NCBI GenBank assembly: GCA_963750075.1
Contig: CAVVPG010000001.1
Coordinates: 372,001 to 436,000, forward strand
Direction of reading: 5' to 3'
Length of the DNA stretch: 64,000 bases
Source of the DNA: Bog-473 sp963750075
GTDB taxonomy: Bacteria > Actinomycetota > Acidimicrobiia > Acidimicrobiales > RAAP-2
Below, in pieces: positions 55,169 through 63,311 of the stretch; position 1 is the first letter of the stretch, and each line of letters opens with the position of its first letter. The notes under the pieces were generated by a model. The model was not told the origin of the DNA. It did not search any database and saw only the letters and a program-made list of their open reading frames with translations. The position numbers and the translations under genes are program-made.

Positions 55169-56662
55169 GTGACGCTGCTGCAGACCGAGCTGCTCGCGGA
55201 GCTGGCGCGGACCTTTCCCCACGGCGTGGCGTGGCGCAATCTCGCCGACGGCTCCGAGCTCACACTCGACGGGTGGCACCGCCGATCCAACCGTCTGGCC
55301 CGGGGACTCTCCGAGCGCGGGCTCCGGCGCGGCGACCGGGTCGGGCTCCTGATCGGTGGTGACGAGCCCCTCGAATGGCTCGTGTCGTACATGGCGATCC
55401 ACAAGGCCGGTGCGGTGGCGGTCCCGCTCCTGGCCCGGCTCGGTCCCACCGAGCTGATCAGGATCCTGCGGCACGCCGAGGCTGCGGTTGCGTTGTGCAG
55501 CGCAGTGCCCGACGAGGTCAGGGCCGCGGTGCCGACGATCGTGGGCACGACGACGGACGGCCCCGGTGGCTGGGCCGAGATCTTCTCCCCCGACGACGAG
55601 GACCTGGTCCAGGACCTCGCCCCCGACGACGCCGCCGACATCATGTACACCTCTGGGACGACGGGCGAGCCGAAGGGCGTCCTCGTGCGGCACGGCGGCC
55701 TGTCGACCATCGATCGCGTCCCGTCGGCCTGGCTCGGGCTGGGGTTCCTCTCCTCCTCGCCGTTCGCGACCACCAGCGGGTCCCTCCTCGTCTGCGGCCC
55801 CATGCGCGGCGGGCTCAGCGGTTGGTTCCTGCCCCGCTTCGATCCGGACCGCTGGCTCTCGGCGGTCGAACGCGACCGCCCCGTGGCCGCGTTCCTCGTG
55901 CCGGCCATGGTCGAGCTCATTGTGGGTCGCCCCGGCTTCGAGTCGGCGGACCTCTCGAGCCTCGCAGTGGTCAACATCGGCAGCGCGCCGATCGCCAGTG
56001 CCACCTTGCGGCGGTTCGGGGCCGGGCTCCCCAACGCGGAGGTCCTGTGCGGCTACGGAATGACGGAGTTCGGGGCCGTCACCGCGGTGCCAATGGGCGA
56101 CGGCGGGACGCACCTCGGGTCGGTGGGTCTGCCGCTCCCCGGTGTCGAGGTCCGGATCCTCGACGCCGATGGCGGGAACTGCCCGGCGGGCCAGGTCGGG
56201 CAGGTCGCGATCGCCGGCGCCCAGCGCCCACGCGAGTACCTGGCCGATGCGGAGGGCACCCGGCGCACCTGGGTCGGTGGCTGGCTGCTGAGCGGGGACC
56301 TGGGCTACCTCGACGCCGACGGCCACCTCTGGATCGTGGGCCGTGAGAAGGAGATGATCATCCGGGGCGGCCACAACATCGTGCCCGGTGAGGTCGAGGC
56401 GGCGCTCTTCGAGCATCCGGCCGTGACGGAGGCGGCCGTCGCCGGCGTGCCGCACCCGGTCCTTGGCGAGGACGTCGCAGCCTGGGTGGTCCTGCGCCAG
56501 GCCGCCTCCACCGACGAGTTGCGCTCGTTTCTCCTGGAGCGTCTGGCCGACTACAAGGTACCCCGTCGCATTACCGTGGTCGGCGCGCTCCCGCGTAACG
56601 AAAGTGGCAAGGTCCTCAAGTCCGAACTCGTGCGCGGCGACCAGACGAGGAGCCCATCGTGA
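55169..56662 (+). CDS. AMP-dependent acyl-CoA synthetase
   Basis: Activates a carboxylic acid to its CoA thioester. The 497-residue ANL enzyme has the P-loop 'IMYTSGTTGEPKGVLVRHGG', 'CGYGMTEFGAVT', the hinge Asp in 'LLSGDLGYLDADGHLWIVGR', 'EKEMIIRGGHNIVPGEVE', and catalytic Lys in 'PRNESGKVLKSEL'. The GTG at 55169 follows the phosphotriesterase-like gene by 22 nt without a clear ribosome-binding site. The crotonase gene overlaps its stop (GTGA), so the three work in one pathway. Substrate unknown. Confidence 0.92.
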   Translation: MTLLQTELLAELARTFPHGVAWRNLADGSELTLDGWHRRSNRLARGLSERGLRRGDRVGLLIGGDEPLEWLVSYMAIHKAGAVAVPLLARLGPTELIRILRHAEAAVALCSAVPDEVRAAVPTIVGTTTDGPGGWAEIFSPDDEDLVQDLAPDDAADIMYTSGTTGEPKGVLVRHGGLSTIDRVPSAWLGLGFLSSSPFATTSGSLLVCGPMRGGLSGWFLPRFDPDRWLSAVERDRPVAAFLVPAMVELIVGRPGFESADLSSLAVVNIGSAPIASATLRRFGAGLPNAEVLCGYGMTEFGAVTAVPMGDGGTHLGSVGLPLPGVEVRILDADGGNCPAGQVGQVAIAGAQRPREYLADAEGTRRTWVGGWLLSGDLGYLDADGHLWIVGREKEMIIRGGHNIVPGEVEAALFEHPAVTEAAVAGVPHPVLGEDVAAWVVLRQAASTDELRSFLLERLADYKVPRRITVVGALPRNESGKVLKSELVRGDQTRSPS

Positions 56663-57501
56663 CGGCGAGCTTCACCACCTTGACGATCGAGGAGATGGGG
56701 CGCGTGCGGCGCCTGACACTCAACCGACCCGACCACCACAATCCGCTGACACCACGCTGCATCCGGGAGATCCTGCAGGCCGTCGGCGACGCCGAGGTCG
56801 ATGCGGGAGTAAGCGTGATCGTCATCCGCAGCACGGGACGATCCTTCTCGTCCGGCTACGGATTCATCGCGGAGGACACCGACCCGGGCGACTTCGCTCC
56901 CCACACGTCCCTCGAGGGTGACGTGTCCGCCATGCTCGCCCTCGCGGCGGGATGGGGACGGGTGTGGGACTGCGCCCTTCCGGTCATTGCCCAGGTGCAG
57001 GGCAATTGTCTTGCGGGTGGCACGGACCTCGCCCTGCACTGCGACCTCGTCGTGGCGGCCGACGACGCACGCATCGGCTTCCCGCCGGTGCGTTCCATGG
57101 GCGTCCCACCGACCAACATGTGGCTGTATCACCTCGGCCCCCAATGGACCAAGCGGTTGCTCCTGACCGGCGACACGCTCACGGGGACACAGGCGCGTGA
57201 CCTCGGCCTGGTCGTCGCCACGGCACCGGCTGATGCGCTGGACGACGTCGTGCTCGGGCTGGCCCAGCGCATGGCGCTGATCGGCAGGGACCTCCTGATG
57301 GCCAACAAGCGGGTGGTGAACATGGGGGTGGAGCTGATGGGGCGCTCCCAACTGCAGCGTTTCGCGGCGCTCAACGACGCCATCGGCCACCGCGCTCCCG
57401 AGGCGGAGGCGTTCTCGGAGCGGATCGCCCAGGTCGGGCTCCGTCAGGCGGTGCGGGAACGGGATGCGGGTTTCGACCCGCCGCTGAGCGATCCGGCCTG
57501 A
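56659..57501 (+). CDS. Enoyl-CoA hydratase/isomerase family protein
   Basis: A crotonase-fold protein of 280 residues that starts in the stop of the ligase gene. The oxyanion-hole regions are 'GRSFSSGYGFIAED' and 'GNCLAGGTDLALHCDLVV'. The two catalytic Glu positions of typical hydratases read Asp (in GGTD) and Pro (in 'FPPVRSMGVPPTNMW'), so hydratase chemistry may be altered; other crotonases lacking Glu act as decarboxylases, hydrolases or isomerases. It would act on the CoA product of the neighbouring ligase. Confidence 0.88.
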   Translation: MTASFTTLTIEEMGRVRRLTLNRPDHHNPLTPRCIREILQAVGDAEVDAGVSVIVIRSTGRSFSSGYGFIAEDTDPGDFAPHTSLEGDVSAMLALAAGWGRVWDCALPVIAQVQGNCLAGGTDLALHCDLVVAADDARIGFPPVRSMGVPPTNMWLYHLGPQWTKRLLLTGDTLTGTQARDLGLVVATAPADALDDVVLGLAQRMALIGRDLLMANKRVVNMGVELMGRSQLQRFAALNDAIGHRAPEAEAFSERIAQVGLRQAVRERDAGFDPPLSDPA

Positions 57502-57507
57502 CGGGCG

Positions 57508-57987
57508 TCAGACGTCGGTCAGCGACGTCTCGGTGATGCCGAGGACATGCAGCGTCCGTCCCAAGCCGAGGAAGGCGGAGACACAGATGGTGAGATCGAA
57601 GATCTCGGGGTCCGTGAACGAGCCCCGCATCTTCTCCATGAACGCATCGTCGATGCCGGTGTGGTCGAGGGCGAAACGCTCGGCGTACTCCACGGCCAGG
57701 CGCTCCAGCCCGGAGAGCGCGCTTTCGTCCGGCGAACCGACCGCGCAGTAGAAGTCCTCGCTCAGACCCTGTGCCCTCACCGCGTCGGCCCGGAAGGCAA
57801 GGCAGACCGTGCATTCGTTGAGCTGCGCGATCCGCATCCTCGCTGCCTCGCGCACCCGCACGGGCAGGATGCTCTTGTTGTACGCCGCGTCCACCAGGCG
57901 GGTGGCCGCCATGCCCAGCGCGGGCTGGAGCGACCAGATCTGCACGGCGTCACCACCCTCGCCGGGCGGGATGTCGAGGCGGGCCAT
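57508..57987 (-). CDS. AhpD-like carboxymuconolactone decarboxylase-family protein
   Basis: A 159-residue helical protein, convergent with the crotonase gene (6-nt gap). The CxxC motif is in 'AQLNECTVCLAFRADAVRAQ', with 'VREAARMRIA' before it. Members are peroxidases or electron relays. The ATG is leaderless with a TAAAGT box 6 nt upstream. Confidence 0.87.
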   Translation of the reverse strand: MARLDIPPGEGGDAVQIWSLQPALGMAATRLVDAAYNKSILPVRVREAARMRIAQLNECTVCLAFRADAVRAQGLSEDFYCAVGSPDESALSGLERLAVEYAERFALDHTGIDDAFMEKMRGSFTDPEIFDLTICVSAFLGLGRTLHVLGITETSLTDV

Positions 57988-57993
57988 GGGCCG

Positions 57994-57999
57994 ACTTTA
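57994..57999 (-). promoter_or_regulatory. Leaderless -10 box for the AhpD-like gene
   Basis: TAAAGT on the minus strand, 6 nt before the ATG at 57987. Confidence 0.5.
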
Positions 58000-58068
58000 T
58001 GCCAGTATGCGGGTCTTGCGTGCAGTGGATCCGGGCGGCTGAACACCCCGGGGAACGGAAGAAAAGGA

Positions 58069-58596
58069 ATGACGCTGGCTCGCTACACGTTCGATTCGGT
58101 GCGCTCGTGCGTGTGGGTGAGCGGCCGCTCGAGCCTGCACCCGATCAACACGGAGACACGCGGGATCACCGGTTGGTTCGAGGTGTCGACCACGGCCACG
58201 GGCGCCCTGGACCTCGAGCGGCCGGTGTCCGGCGAGCTCGCGCTCGCAGTGGAGCGCCTGACATCGGGGAACCAACTCTACGACCGCGAGCTGCGACGCC
58301 GGATCGATGCGCGGCGCTACCCCACGATCACCGGGACCCTGACGAGCGTCGCCCTCTCTCAGGCCCACCCCCACTACACGGTCACGGGAGACGTCTCCTT
58401 CCACGGGAAGACCCGGACCTTCGAACACGAGATGCGGATCGAGTTCGGGGCAGGCGGCGCAGACGGCGTGAGCCTCACCGGCGAGTACGTGTTCGACATC
58501 CGTGAGTTCGGGATGAAGCCGCCGAGCATGTTGATGGTCCGGGTCTACCCGGAGATCAGCGTGCGGGTCGAGCTCCACGGCACGCGCACCGAGTGA
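58069..58596 (+). CDS. YceI-family lipid-binding-like protein
   Basis: A 175-residue lipocalin-like protein that may bind isoprenoids or other lipids. 'YTFDSVRSCVWVSGRSSLHP' and 'GALDLERPVSGELALAVERL' form the first strands; 'RRRIDARRYPTITGTL' and 'YTVTGDVSFHGKTRTFEHEM' match the YceI core. No signal peptide is present, so it is cytoplasmic. The ATG follows AAAAGGA at normal spacing. Confidence 0.88.
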   Translation: MTLARYTFDSVRSCVWVSGRSSLHPINTETRGITGWFEVSTTATGALDLERPVSGELALAVERLTSGNQLYDRELRRRIDARRYPTITGTLTSVALSQAHPHYTVTGDVSFHGKTRTFEHEMRIEFGAGGADGVSLTGEYVFDIREFGMKPPSMLMVRVYPEISVRVELHGTRTE

Positions 58597-58710
58597 CAGG
58601 GGCTGGTCGGTCGGCTCGCGCGCTCTGGCACCACCATCCGGCAGGATTAGCTGGCGACTGCGTCAATCCTTCGGAGCACAGGGCGAGGACATCGAGAGGG
58701 TCGCCCGACC

Positions 58711-58716
58711 TATAGT
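58711..58716 (+). promoter_or_regulatory. -10 box for the phosphoesterase gene
   Basis: TATAGT lies 36 nt before the TTG start, which has its own AGGGGGAG site, so this is a message with a leader, unlike most here. The -35 region is unclear. Confidence 0.45.
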
Positions 58717-58752
58717 CAGCCGACCCATCCGATACGTACGAGGGGGAGATCG

Positions 58753-60351
58753 TTGAAGCGCCCGACCACCGCTGTTGGCCTACTGCTGGCTGCCGTACCG
58801 TTGCTCGTGGGCTTCTCCTCATCACCGCCTAGCGCCGCAGCTACCAACAGCCAACATCCACGTGTCCAATGCCCACCCAGCGACGTGCCGGGCGGGCCGA
58901 CCGGTTGCTACCTCGTGCCCCCGGGAATCCACAAGATCAAGCACGTGATCATCATCATGCAGGAGAACCGGTCGTTCGACTCCTACTTCGGCACCTACCC
59001 GGGCGCCGACGGGATCCCGATGAAGCACGGCGTTCCGACGGTGTGCGTCCCGGACCCGACAACGAAGAAATGCGTTGCGCCGTTCCACGATGTCTACGAC
59101 GTCAACGGAGGTGGCCCTCACGGTGAGCCGGATGCAGTGGCTGACGTCAATAAGGGCAAGATGAACGGGTTCATCGCATCCGTCAAAAAGGCAAATCATA
59201 CGTGCACCAATCCGGGTGACCCCGCATGTAGAGCGCAGAAGAACAACACCTCCCTGCCGGACGTCATGGGCTACCACACCGCAGCAGAGATCCCCAACTA
59301 CTGGACCTACGCCAGTCAGTTCACCCTCGACGACCACATGTTCGAACCGGTGAAGTCATGGTCACTGCCCGACCACCTGTTCATGGTCTCGGGCTGGTCG
59401 GCCAAGTGCAAGAGCAAGAAGGCATCGAGCTGCAAGAACAACAACGCTTACGACAGCGCTTACGATCTCGGTGTCTTCAACAAGGCCGTCGCGCAGGAGA
59501 TGGCCGGAGGGACGACCGACGTCAATCTGGCGTGGACCGACCTGACCTGGCTCCTCTTCAGGCACCATGTGTCGTGGGGGTACTACGTGCAGACCGGCGA
59601 CCAGCCCGACTGCGCAAACGATTCCGCTTTGACGTGCACCCCCGTCAAGCAGAGCTACCAAACCCCCGGCATCTGGAACCCGCTGCCCCTGTTCACCGAT
59701 GTGCAGGCCGACCAGCAGGAGAAGAACGTCCAGCCGCTGGACAACTTCCTCACCCAGGCCCACACGGGGACACTGCCATCGGTGTCGTGGGTCACTCCGT
59801 CCGACTTGGACAGCGAGCACCCACCTGAGAGCGTGCACCAGGGCCAGGCGTACGTGACCTCCGTCATCAACTCGGTGATGGAGGGTCCCGATTGGAAGTC
59901 CAGTGCCATCTTCTTGGCTTGGGACGACTGGGGTGGGTTCTACGACCACGTGAAACCACCGTCCGTCGATCAGAACGGCTACGGCCTTCGGGTCCCGGGC
60001 ATCACCATCAGCCCCTACGCAAAGTTGGGTCATATCGACCACATGACGCTCAGTTCGGATGCATACCTGAAGTTCATCGAGGACGACTTTCTAGGCGGTG
60101 CCCGGCTCAACCCGAAGACAGACGGTCGCCCCGACCCTCGTCCTGATGTACGCGAGAACGCCAAGCAGCTCGGCAACCTGGCCAACGACTTCAACTTCAA
60201 CCAGGCGCCCCGCCCACCGGTCCTCCTGCCGACCAACCCTCCGTCAGACTCACCGAAACTTCCCGTTTGGACCATCGGAGCAAGCCAGTGCTACGGCTGC
60301 ACAGTGCCACCTACCCCGAGGCTGACCGGAGACAACCCCAACCCGGCCTGA
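58753..60351 (+). CDS. Secreted phosphoesterase (phospholipase C/acid phosphatase family)
   Basis: A 532-residue exported enzyme of the PF04185 family, which includes bacterial phospholipase C and AcpA acid phosphatase. The signal peptide is 'AVGLLLAAVPLLVGFSSSPP'. The catalytic region begins 'KHVIIIMQENRSFDSYFGTY' with the metal-binding Asn and Glu; later ligands lie in 'SWVTPSDLDSEHPPES' and 'IFLAWDDWGGFYDHVKPP'. Eight or more Cys suggest disulfides outside the cell. It begins with TTG after AGGGGGAG. GC is lower than in the central window. Phosphate release from organic sources is likely. Confidence 0.92.
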   Translation: MKRPTTAVGLLLAAVPLLVGFSSSPPSAAATNSQHPRVQCPPSDVPGGPTGCYLVPPGIHKIKHVIIIMQENRSFDSYFGTYPGADGIPMKHGVPTVCVPDPTTKKCVAPFHDVYDVNGGGPHGEPDAVADVNKGKMNGFIASVKKANHTCTNPGDPACRAQKNNTSLPDVMGYHTAAEIPNYWTYASQFTLDDHMFEPVKSWSLPDHLFMVSGWSAKCKSKKASSCKNNNAYDSAYDLGVFNKAVAQEMAGGTTDVNLAWTDLTWLLFRHHVSWGYYVQTGDQPDCANDSALTCTPVKQSYQTPGIWNPLPLFTDVQADQQEKNVQPLDNFLTQAHTGTLPSVSWVTPSDLDSEHPPESVHQGQAYVTSVINSVMEGPDWKSSAIFLAWDDWGGFYDHVKPPSVDQNGYGLRVPGITISPYAKLGHIDHMTLSSDAYLKFIEDDFLGGARLNPKTDGRPDPRPDVRENAKQLGNLANDFNFNQAPRPPVLLPTNPPSDSPKLPVWTIGASQCYGCTVPPTPRLTGDNPNPA

Positions 60352-60689
60352 CGTCGAGGTGAGCGTGGCCCTGGAGTAGTGGGCCGATGCACACTCCACT
60401 TGGGGACGGAGGAACGTAGCGCTCCCATGACGCCGCCTGGTCGGGGAACGTCCCGAAAACTTCCTCTCGGACCTCACCACGTCGCTCATGAGTCTCTCGG
60501 GTCGCTGGAGCGACCTCGGGCTTCATCAAGAGGCTCGGGAAGCAAAGGGCGAAGCAATTGCCATCGCGCAACGAATGACGAGGTAGGCGGACGCATTCAC
60601 CTCGAAGCGGCCCCCCCAGGACGTTTCCAGCGGCTCTATCACCTATCCCCGTGAGAGGGGTCAAGCCTGAGCGGTTCAGGCTGCACGGC
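60352..60689. other. Intergenic 338 bp
   Basis: Between the phosphoesterase stop and tRNA-Arg I see no gene with coding character. Two small hairpins lie at its right end, at 60646-60659 (CCCC-gtgaga-GGGG) and 60664-60682. Confidence 0.6.
60664..60682 (-). terminator. Hairpin downstream of tRNA-Arg
   Basis: AGCCTGA and TCAGGCT pair over 7 bp with a 5-nt loop, 7 nt beyond the 3' end of the tRNA. A second CCCC/GGGG stem follows. No T tract, so it may act in processing or termination. Confidence 0.4.
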
Positions 60690-60760
60690 GCCCCCGGAAG
60701 GATTCGAACCTTCGCACACGGTTTAGGAAACCGATGCTCTATCCCCTGAGCTACGGGGGC
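60690..60760 (-). tRNA. tRNA-Arg (anticodon CCT)
   Basis: Acceptor GCCCCCG pairs with CGGGGGC, the D arm is GCTC-AGGGGATA-GAGC, the anticodon loop is TTCCTAA (CCT), and the T arm is GAAGG-TTCGAAT-CCTTC. It reads the AGG codon, rare in high-GC genomes. CCA is not encoded. Confidence 0.93.
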
Positions 60761-61183
60761 TGGACACAAAGTGCTGTGATCCTCAGCCTGGGTGCTGCCC
60801 GCCAGGTTAATTCAACGCGACTGCTGGTCCATGACAGGCACCCCGCGCAACGGATGCGGTCTTCAGCCGTTGATCAAATATTGATTCTTTCTGATTGATT
60901 CTGCTCTCGCGCTTCGCAGTGCGCATGCGTCTGCCGGAACGCACAACGTCCGAACACCAATCCGTAGCGTACCGGTTGCGAGGTGGTGGCCGGTCGCAAA
61001 AAGACCACGACGACCTTTACCCAACCTCACAACAGGTCGAATTGGTAGCTGTCGAGAAAGGCAAACCCCTCGTGAGAGGGGGACGCAAAACCACGGGACT
61101 CCCCGAGTCAGCCGGGTCGCCGAAATAGCCATGAGTCACCTCGCTATTCCCTGCGATCCCGTTGTCGGGGGTCGAAAGGAATC
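60761..61183. other. Intergenic 423 bp holding a riboswitch
   Basis: The first part (60865-60905) is AT-rich with the direct repeat ttgattct (60883 and 60896), possibly promoter DNA. The riboswitch occupies 61052-61130. No credible coding sequence is present. Confidence 0.6.
61052..61130 (+). promoter_or_regulatory. Cyclic di-GMP-I (GEMM) riboswitch
   Basis: The aptamer core is present in order: GGCAAACC, a P2 hairpin CCCCTC-GTGA-GAGGGG capped by a GNRA tetraloop, the hallmark GGGACGCAAA, a P3 region with ACTC/GAGT pairing, then AGCCGGGTCGCCGA, which supplies the tetraloop receptor and closing strand. It lies 53 nt before the ATG of the secreted repeat protein, with GAAAGGA as ribosome-binding site. 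c-di-GMP therefore probably controls that protein. Whether it works as an on or off switch is not clear from the sequence. Confidence 0.85.
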
Positions 61184-63133
61184 ATGCGGACATACTGGAG
61201 ACTCCGGACCCCACGGCGTTCTCGCATCGTTTCGTCCCTGGGCTCGCTGCTCGCCGTACTCGTGACAGCAAGCACCACTTCTCTGTGGATGGGCGCGGCA
61301 CTCACCTCTGAAGCAGGTGCAACGACAGAAGTGTGGGGTGCGTACAGTGGCGGCCGTTGGATGGCGGCAGACCCGGACGGTGGTTACTGGATCGCTTCCA
61401 TGGCGGGTTCGGTGACTCCCTATGGTGGAGCACCCTCGCTCGGATCACCCTCCTCATTTGGCATCCATCTGTCCCGACCCACCATGGGGATGACGGCCAC
61501 GCCGACGGGACGGGGCTACTGGCTGGTGGCCTCCGACGGAGGCGTCTTCAGCTTCGGGGACGCTGCCTTCTACGGCTCGACCGGGTCGATCCACCTCAAC
61601 CAACCCATCGTCGGGATGGCGGCCACGCCGACGGGACGGGGCTACTGGCTGGTGGCCTCCGACGGAGGCATCTTCAGCTTCGGGGACGCTGCCTTCTACG
61701 GCTCGACCGGGTCGATCCACCTCAACCAACCCATCGTCGGGATGGCGGCCACGCCGACGGGACGGGGCTACTGGCTGGTGGCCTCCGACGGAGGCGTCTT
61801 CAGCTTCGGGGACGCTGCCTTCTACGGCTCGACCGGGTCGATCCACCTCAACCAACCCATCGTCGGGATGGCCTCCACGCCCGACCGCGGTGGCTACTGG
61901 CTGGTGGCATCCGACGGGGGCCTCTTCACCTTTGGCGACGCCGCGTTCCATGGCTCGCTCGGAGGGAGCGGAAGGACAGTTCTCGGTGTGGTTGTGACTC
62001 CTTCGACCTCGGGCTACTCCTTGGTGCAAACGAATGGAACGGCCACTTCCTTTTCTGCAACCGAGTCGGTTAGCAACACCGCGGTCCTGAGCTCCCAACC
62101 AGTCCAAATCGGTGGCGGAACCCAAGGGTCGGACTGCGCACCCACACTCCAACCGACGGCGAGAGTGGCTTCAAGCCTCGACAGCGTGTTCGCAAACGAG
62201 ACTGGACCGGGTTGGATCGGCGGAGACGGGACTTACTCGACGGAACTGCCGAATGGGCAGGAATCCTTCGTCTTCTCCGACACTCTGATCGGCACCGCCC
62301 AGTCAAGTGGGCTATCGAGCCTCACCGGCATGCCGCACAACAGCGAGCTCGTCGGCGCGTTGCCCAACCTCAACACCGACATCAGCGGCACGTACGGATC
62401 TCCAAGCTCCCTGATTCCTGACCCGGGCAGCAACGATCATTGGTGGACCACCTCGACATACGTTGAAAACGGTAGCCAATTGGTCTACGTAAACGAATTC
62501 GCTCCGGCGCCGGGGAACCTCGATCAGTTCACCGGTCAATCAGGTATCGCAGTTCTGTCGGTTTCCGGTAGCGGCATGCCTTCCTTCAGCTCGATCACGC
62601 CTCTCCCGACCGATCCCAATACACAATGGGGCATTGCGGTGGTTCAGGACGCCTCTTACACCTATGTCTATGGCATCGACAGCGCCGTCTACGAAATGAA
62701 GGTCGCCCGCGTTCCTGTCGGTGATTCGTTGCAGACCAATGACTGGACATACTGGAACGGCTCGCAATGGGTGAGCGGCGAGGCCAACGCCGTGCCGATT
62801 AATACCGGTGCTGAGCTCACCGGCGTCACCGCACAAGCAGGTGGCGTCGGGTACGTGGGGGTATCGATTCCAGGCGGTGTGTACCAGGGCTCAGCAGTCA
62901 CCCTGTCCTATGCGTGCTCGCCTACCGGGCCTTGGAGCACACCGGAGACCGTGTATTCGATTCCGCAGATCTCCGAGTACCCGGATGAGATTGCCTATAT
63001 GCCCACGTTCCATCCTGACCTCACCGGCCAGGGCGGACTAGTTGTCTCATACAACATCAACAGCTCGAACGCTGCATCGGTCCTGCAAAACGTCCACCAG
63101 TATCAGCCGCATTTCTTGCTGCTGAGCAACTGA
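61184..63133 (+). CDS. Secreted repeat protein with C-terminal beta-propeller-like domain
   Basis: A 649-residue exported protein. The signal sequence is 'IVSSLGSLLAVLVTASTTSL' after an arginine-rich start. Residues about 50-265 are tandem 42-residue units of the form 'GYWLVASDGGVFSFGDAAFY' followed by 'GSTGSIHLNQPIVGMAATPT'; three are nearly identical and two flanking ones have diverged. Such units fold as beta-propeller blades or solenoids and are frequent in acidimicrobial secreted proteins. The C-terminal 350 residues ('GWIGGDGTYSTELPNGQESF') look like a DUF4185/DUF5005-type carbohydrate-active propeller. Adhesion or matrix function under c-di-GMP control is inferred. Confidence 0.82.
   Translation: MRTYWRLRTPRRSRIVSSLGSLLAVLVTASTTSLWMGAALTSEAGATTEVWGAYSGGRWMAADPDGGYWIASMAGSVTPYGGAPSLGSPSSFGIHLSRPTMGMTATPTGRGYWLVASDGGVFSFGDAAFYGSTGSIHLNQPIVGMAATPTGRGYWLVASDGGIFSFGDAAFYGSTGSIHLNQPIVGMAATPTGRGYWLVASDGGVFSFGDAAFYGSTGSIHLNQPIVGMASTPDRGGYWLVASDGGLFTFGDAAFHGSLGGSGRTVLGVVVTPSTSGYSLVQTNGTATSFSATESVSNTAVLSSQPVQIGGGTQGSDCAPTLQPTARVASSLDSVFANETGPGWIGGDGTYSTELPNGQESFVFSDTLIGTAQSSGLSSLTGMPHNSELVGALPNLNTDISGTYGSPSSLIPDPGSNDHWWTTSTYVENGSQLVYVNEFAPAPGNLDQFTGQSGIAVLSVSGSGMPSFSSITPLPTDPNTQWGIAVVQDASYTYVYGIDSAVYEMKVARVPVGDSLQTNDWTYWNGSQWVSGEANAVPINTGAELTGVTAQAGGVGYVGVSIPGGVYQGSAVTLSYACSPTGPWSTPETVYSIPQISEYPDEIAYMPTFHPDLTGQGGLVVSYNINSSNAASVLQNVHQYQPHFLLLSN
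61501..61878 (+). repeat. Three 126-bp tandem repeats within the secreted protein gene
   Basis: Copies begin at 61501, 61627 and 61753 (gccgacgggacgggg) and are almost identical in DNA; the visible difference is GTC/ATC in 'GGVF/GGIF'. A fourth, diverged copy follows. Identity at silent sites implies recent duplication or gene conversion, so copy number may vary between strains. Confidence 0.9.
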
Positions 63134-63311
63134 CCAGGCACCCGGCATCGGTGCGCGACGGAGATTGCGCCGTTCGCGGATATCTCGTCTGGGGCACTCC
63201 CACTCGGACGCGGAGAGCCCATTTTGGTAGTCCGTCCGCCAGGAGGAAGGACGCACCAGTTCAGCTCCTGCCGCCATCTGTGTGACCACCGTTCCTGCCG
63301 CCACCAGGCTC

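Noticed and set aside
61501..61878. CRISPR-like array
   Set aside because: The 126-bp units are coding, lack spacers and keep frame, so they are protein repeats.
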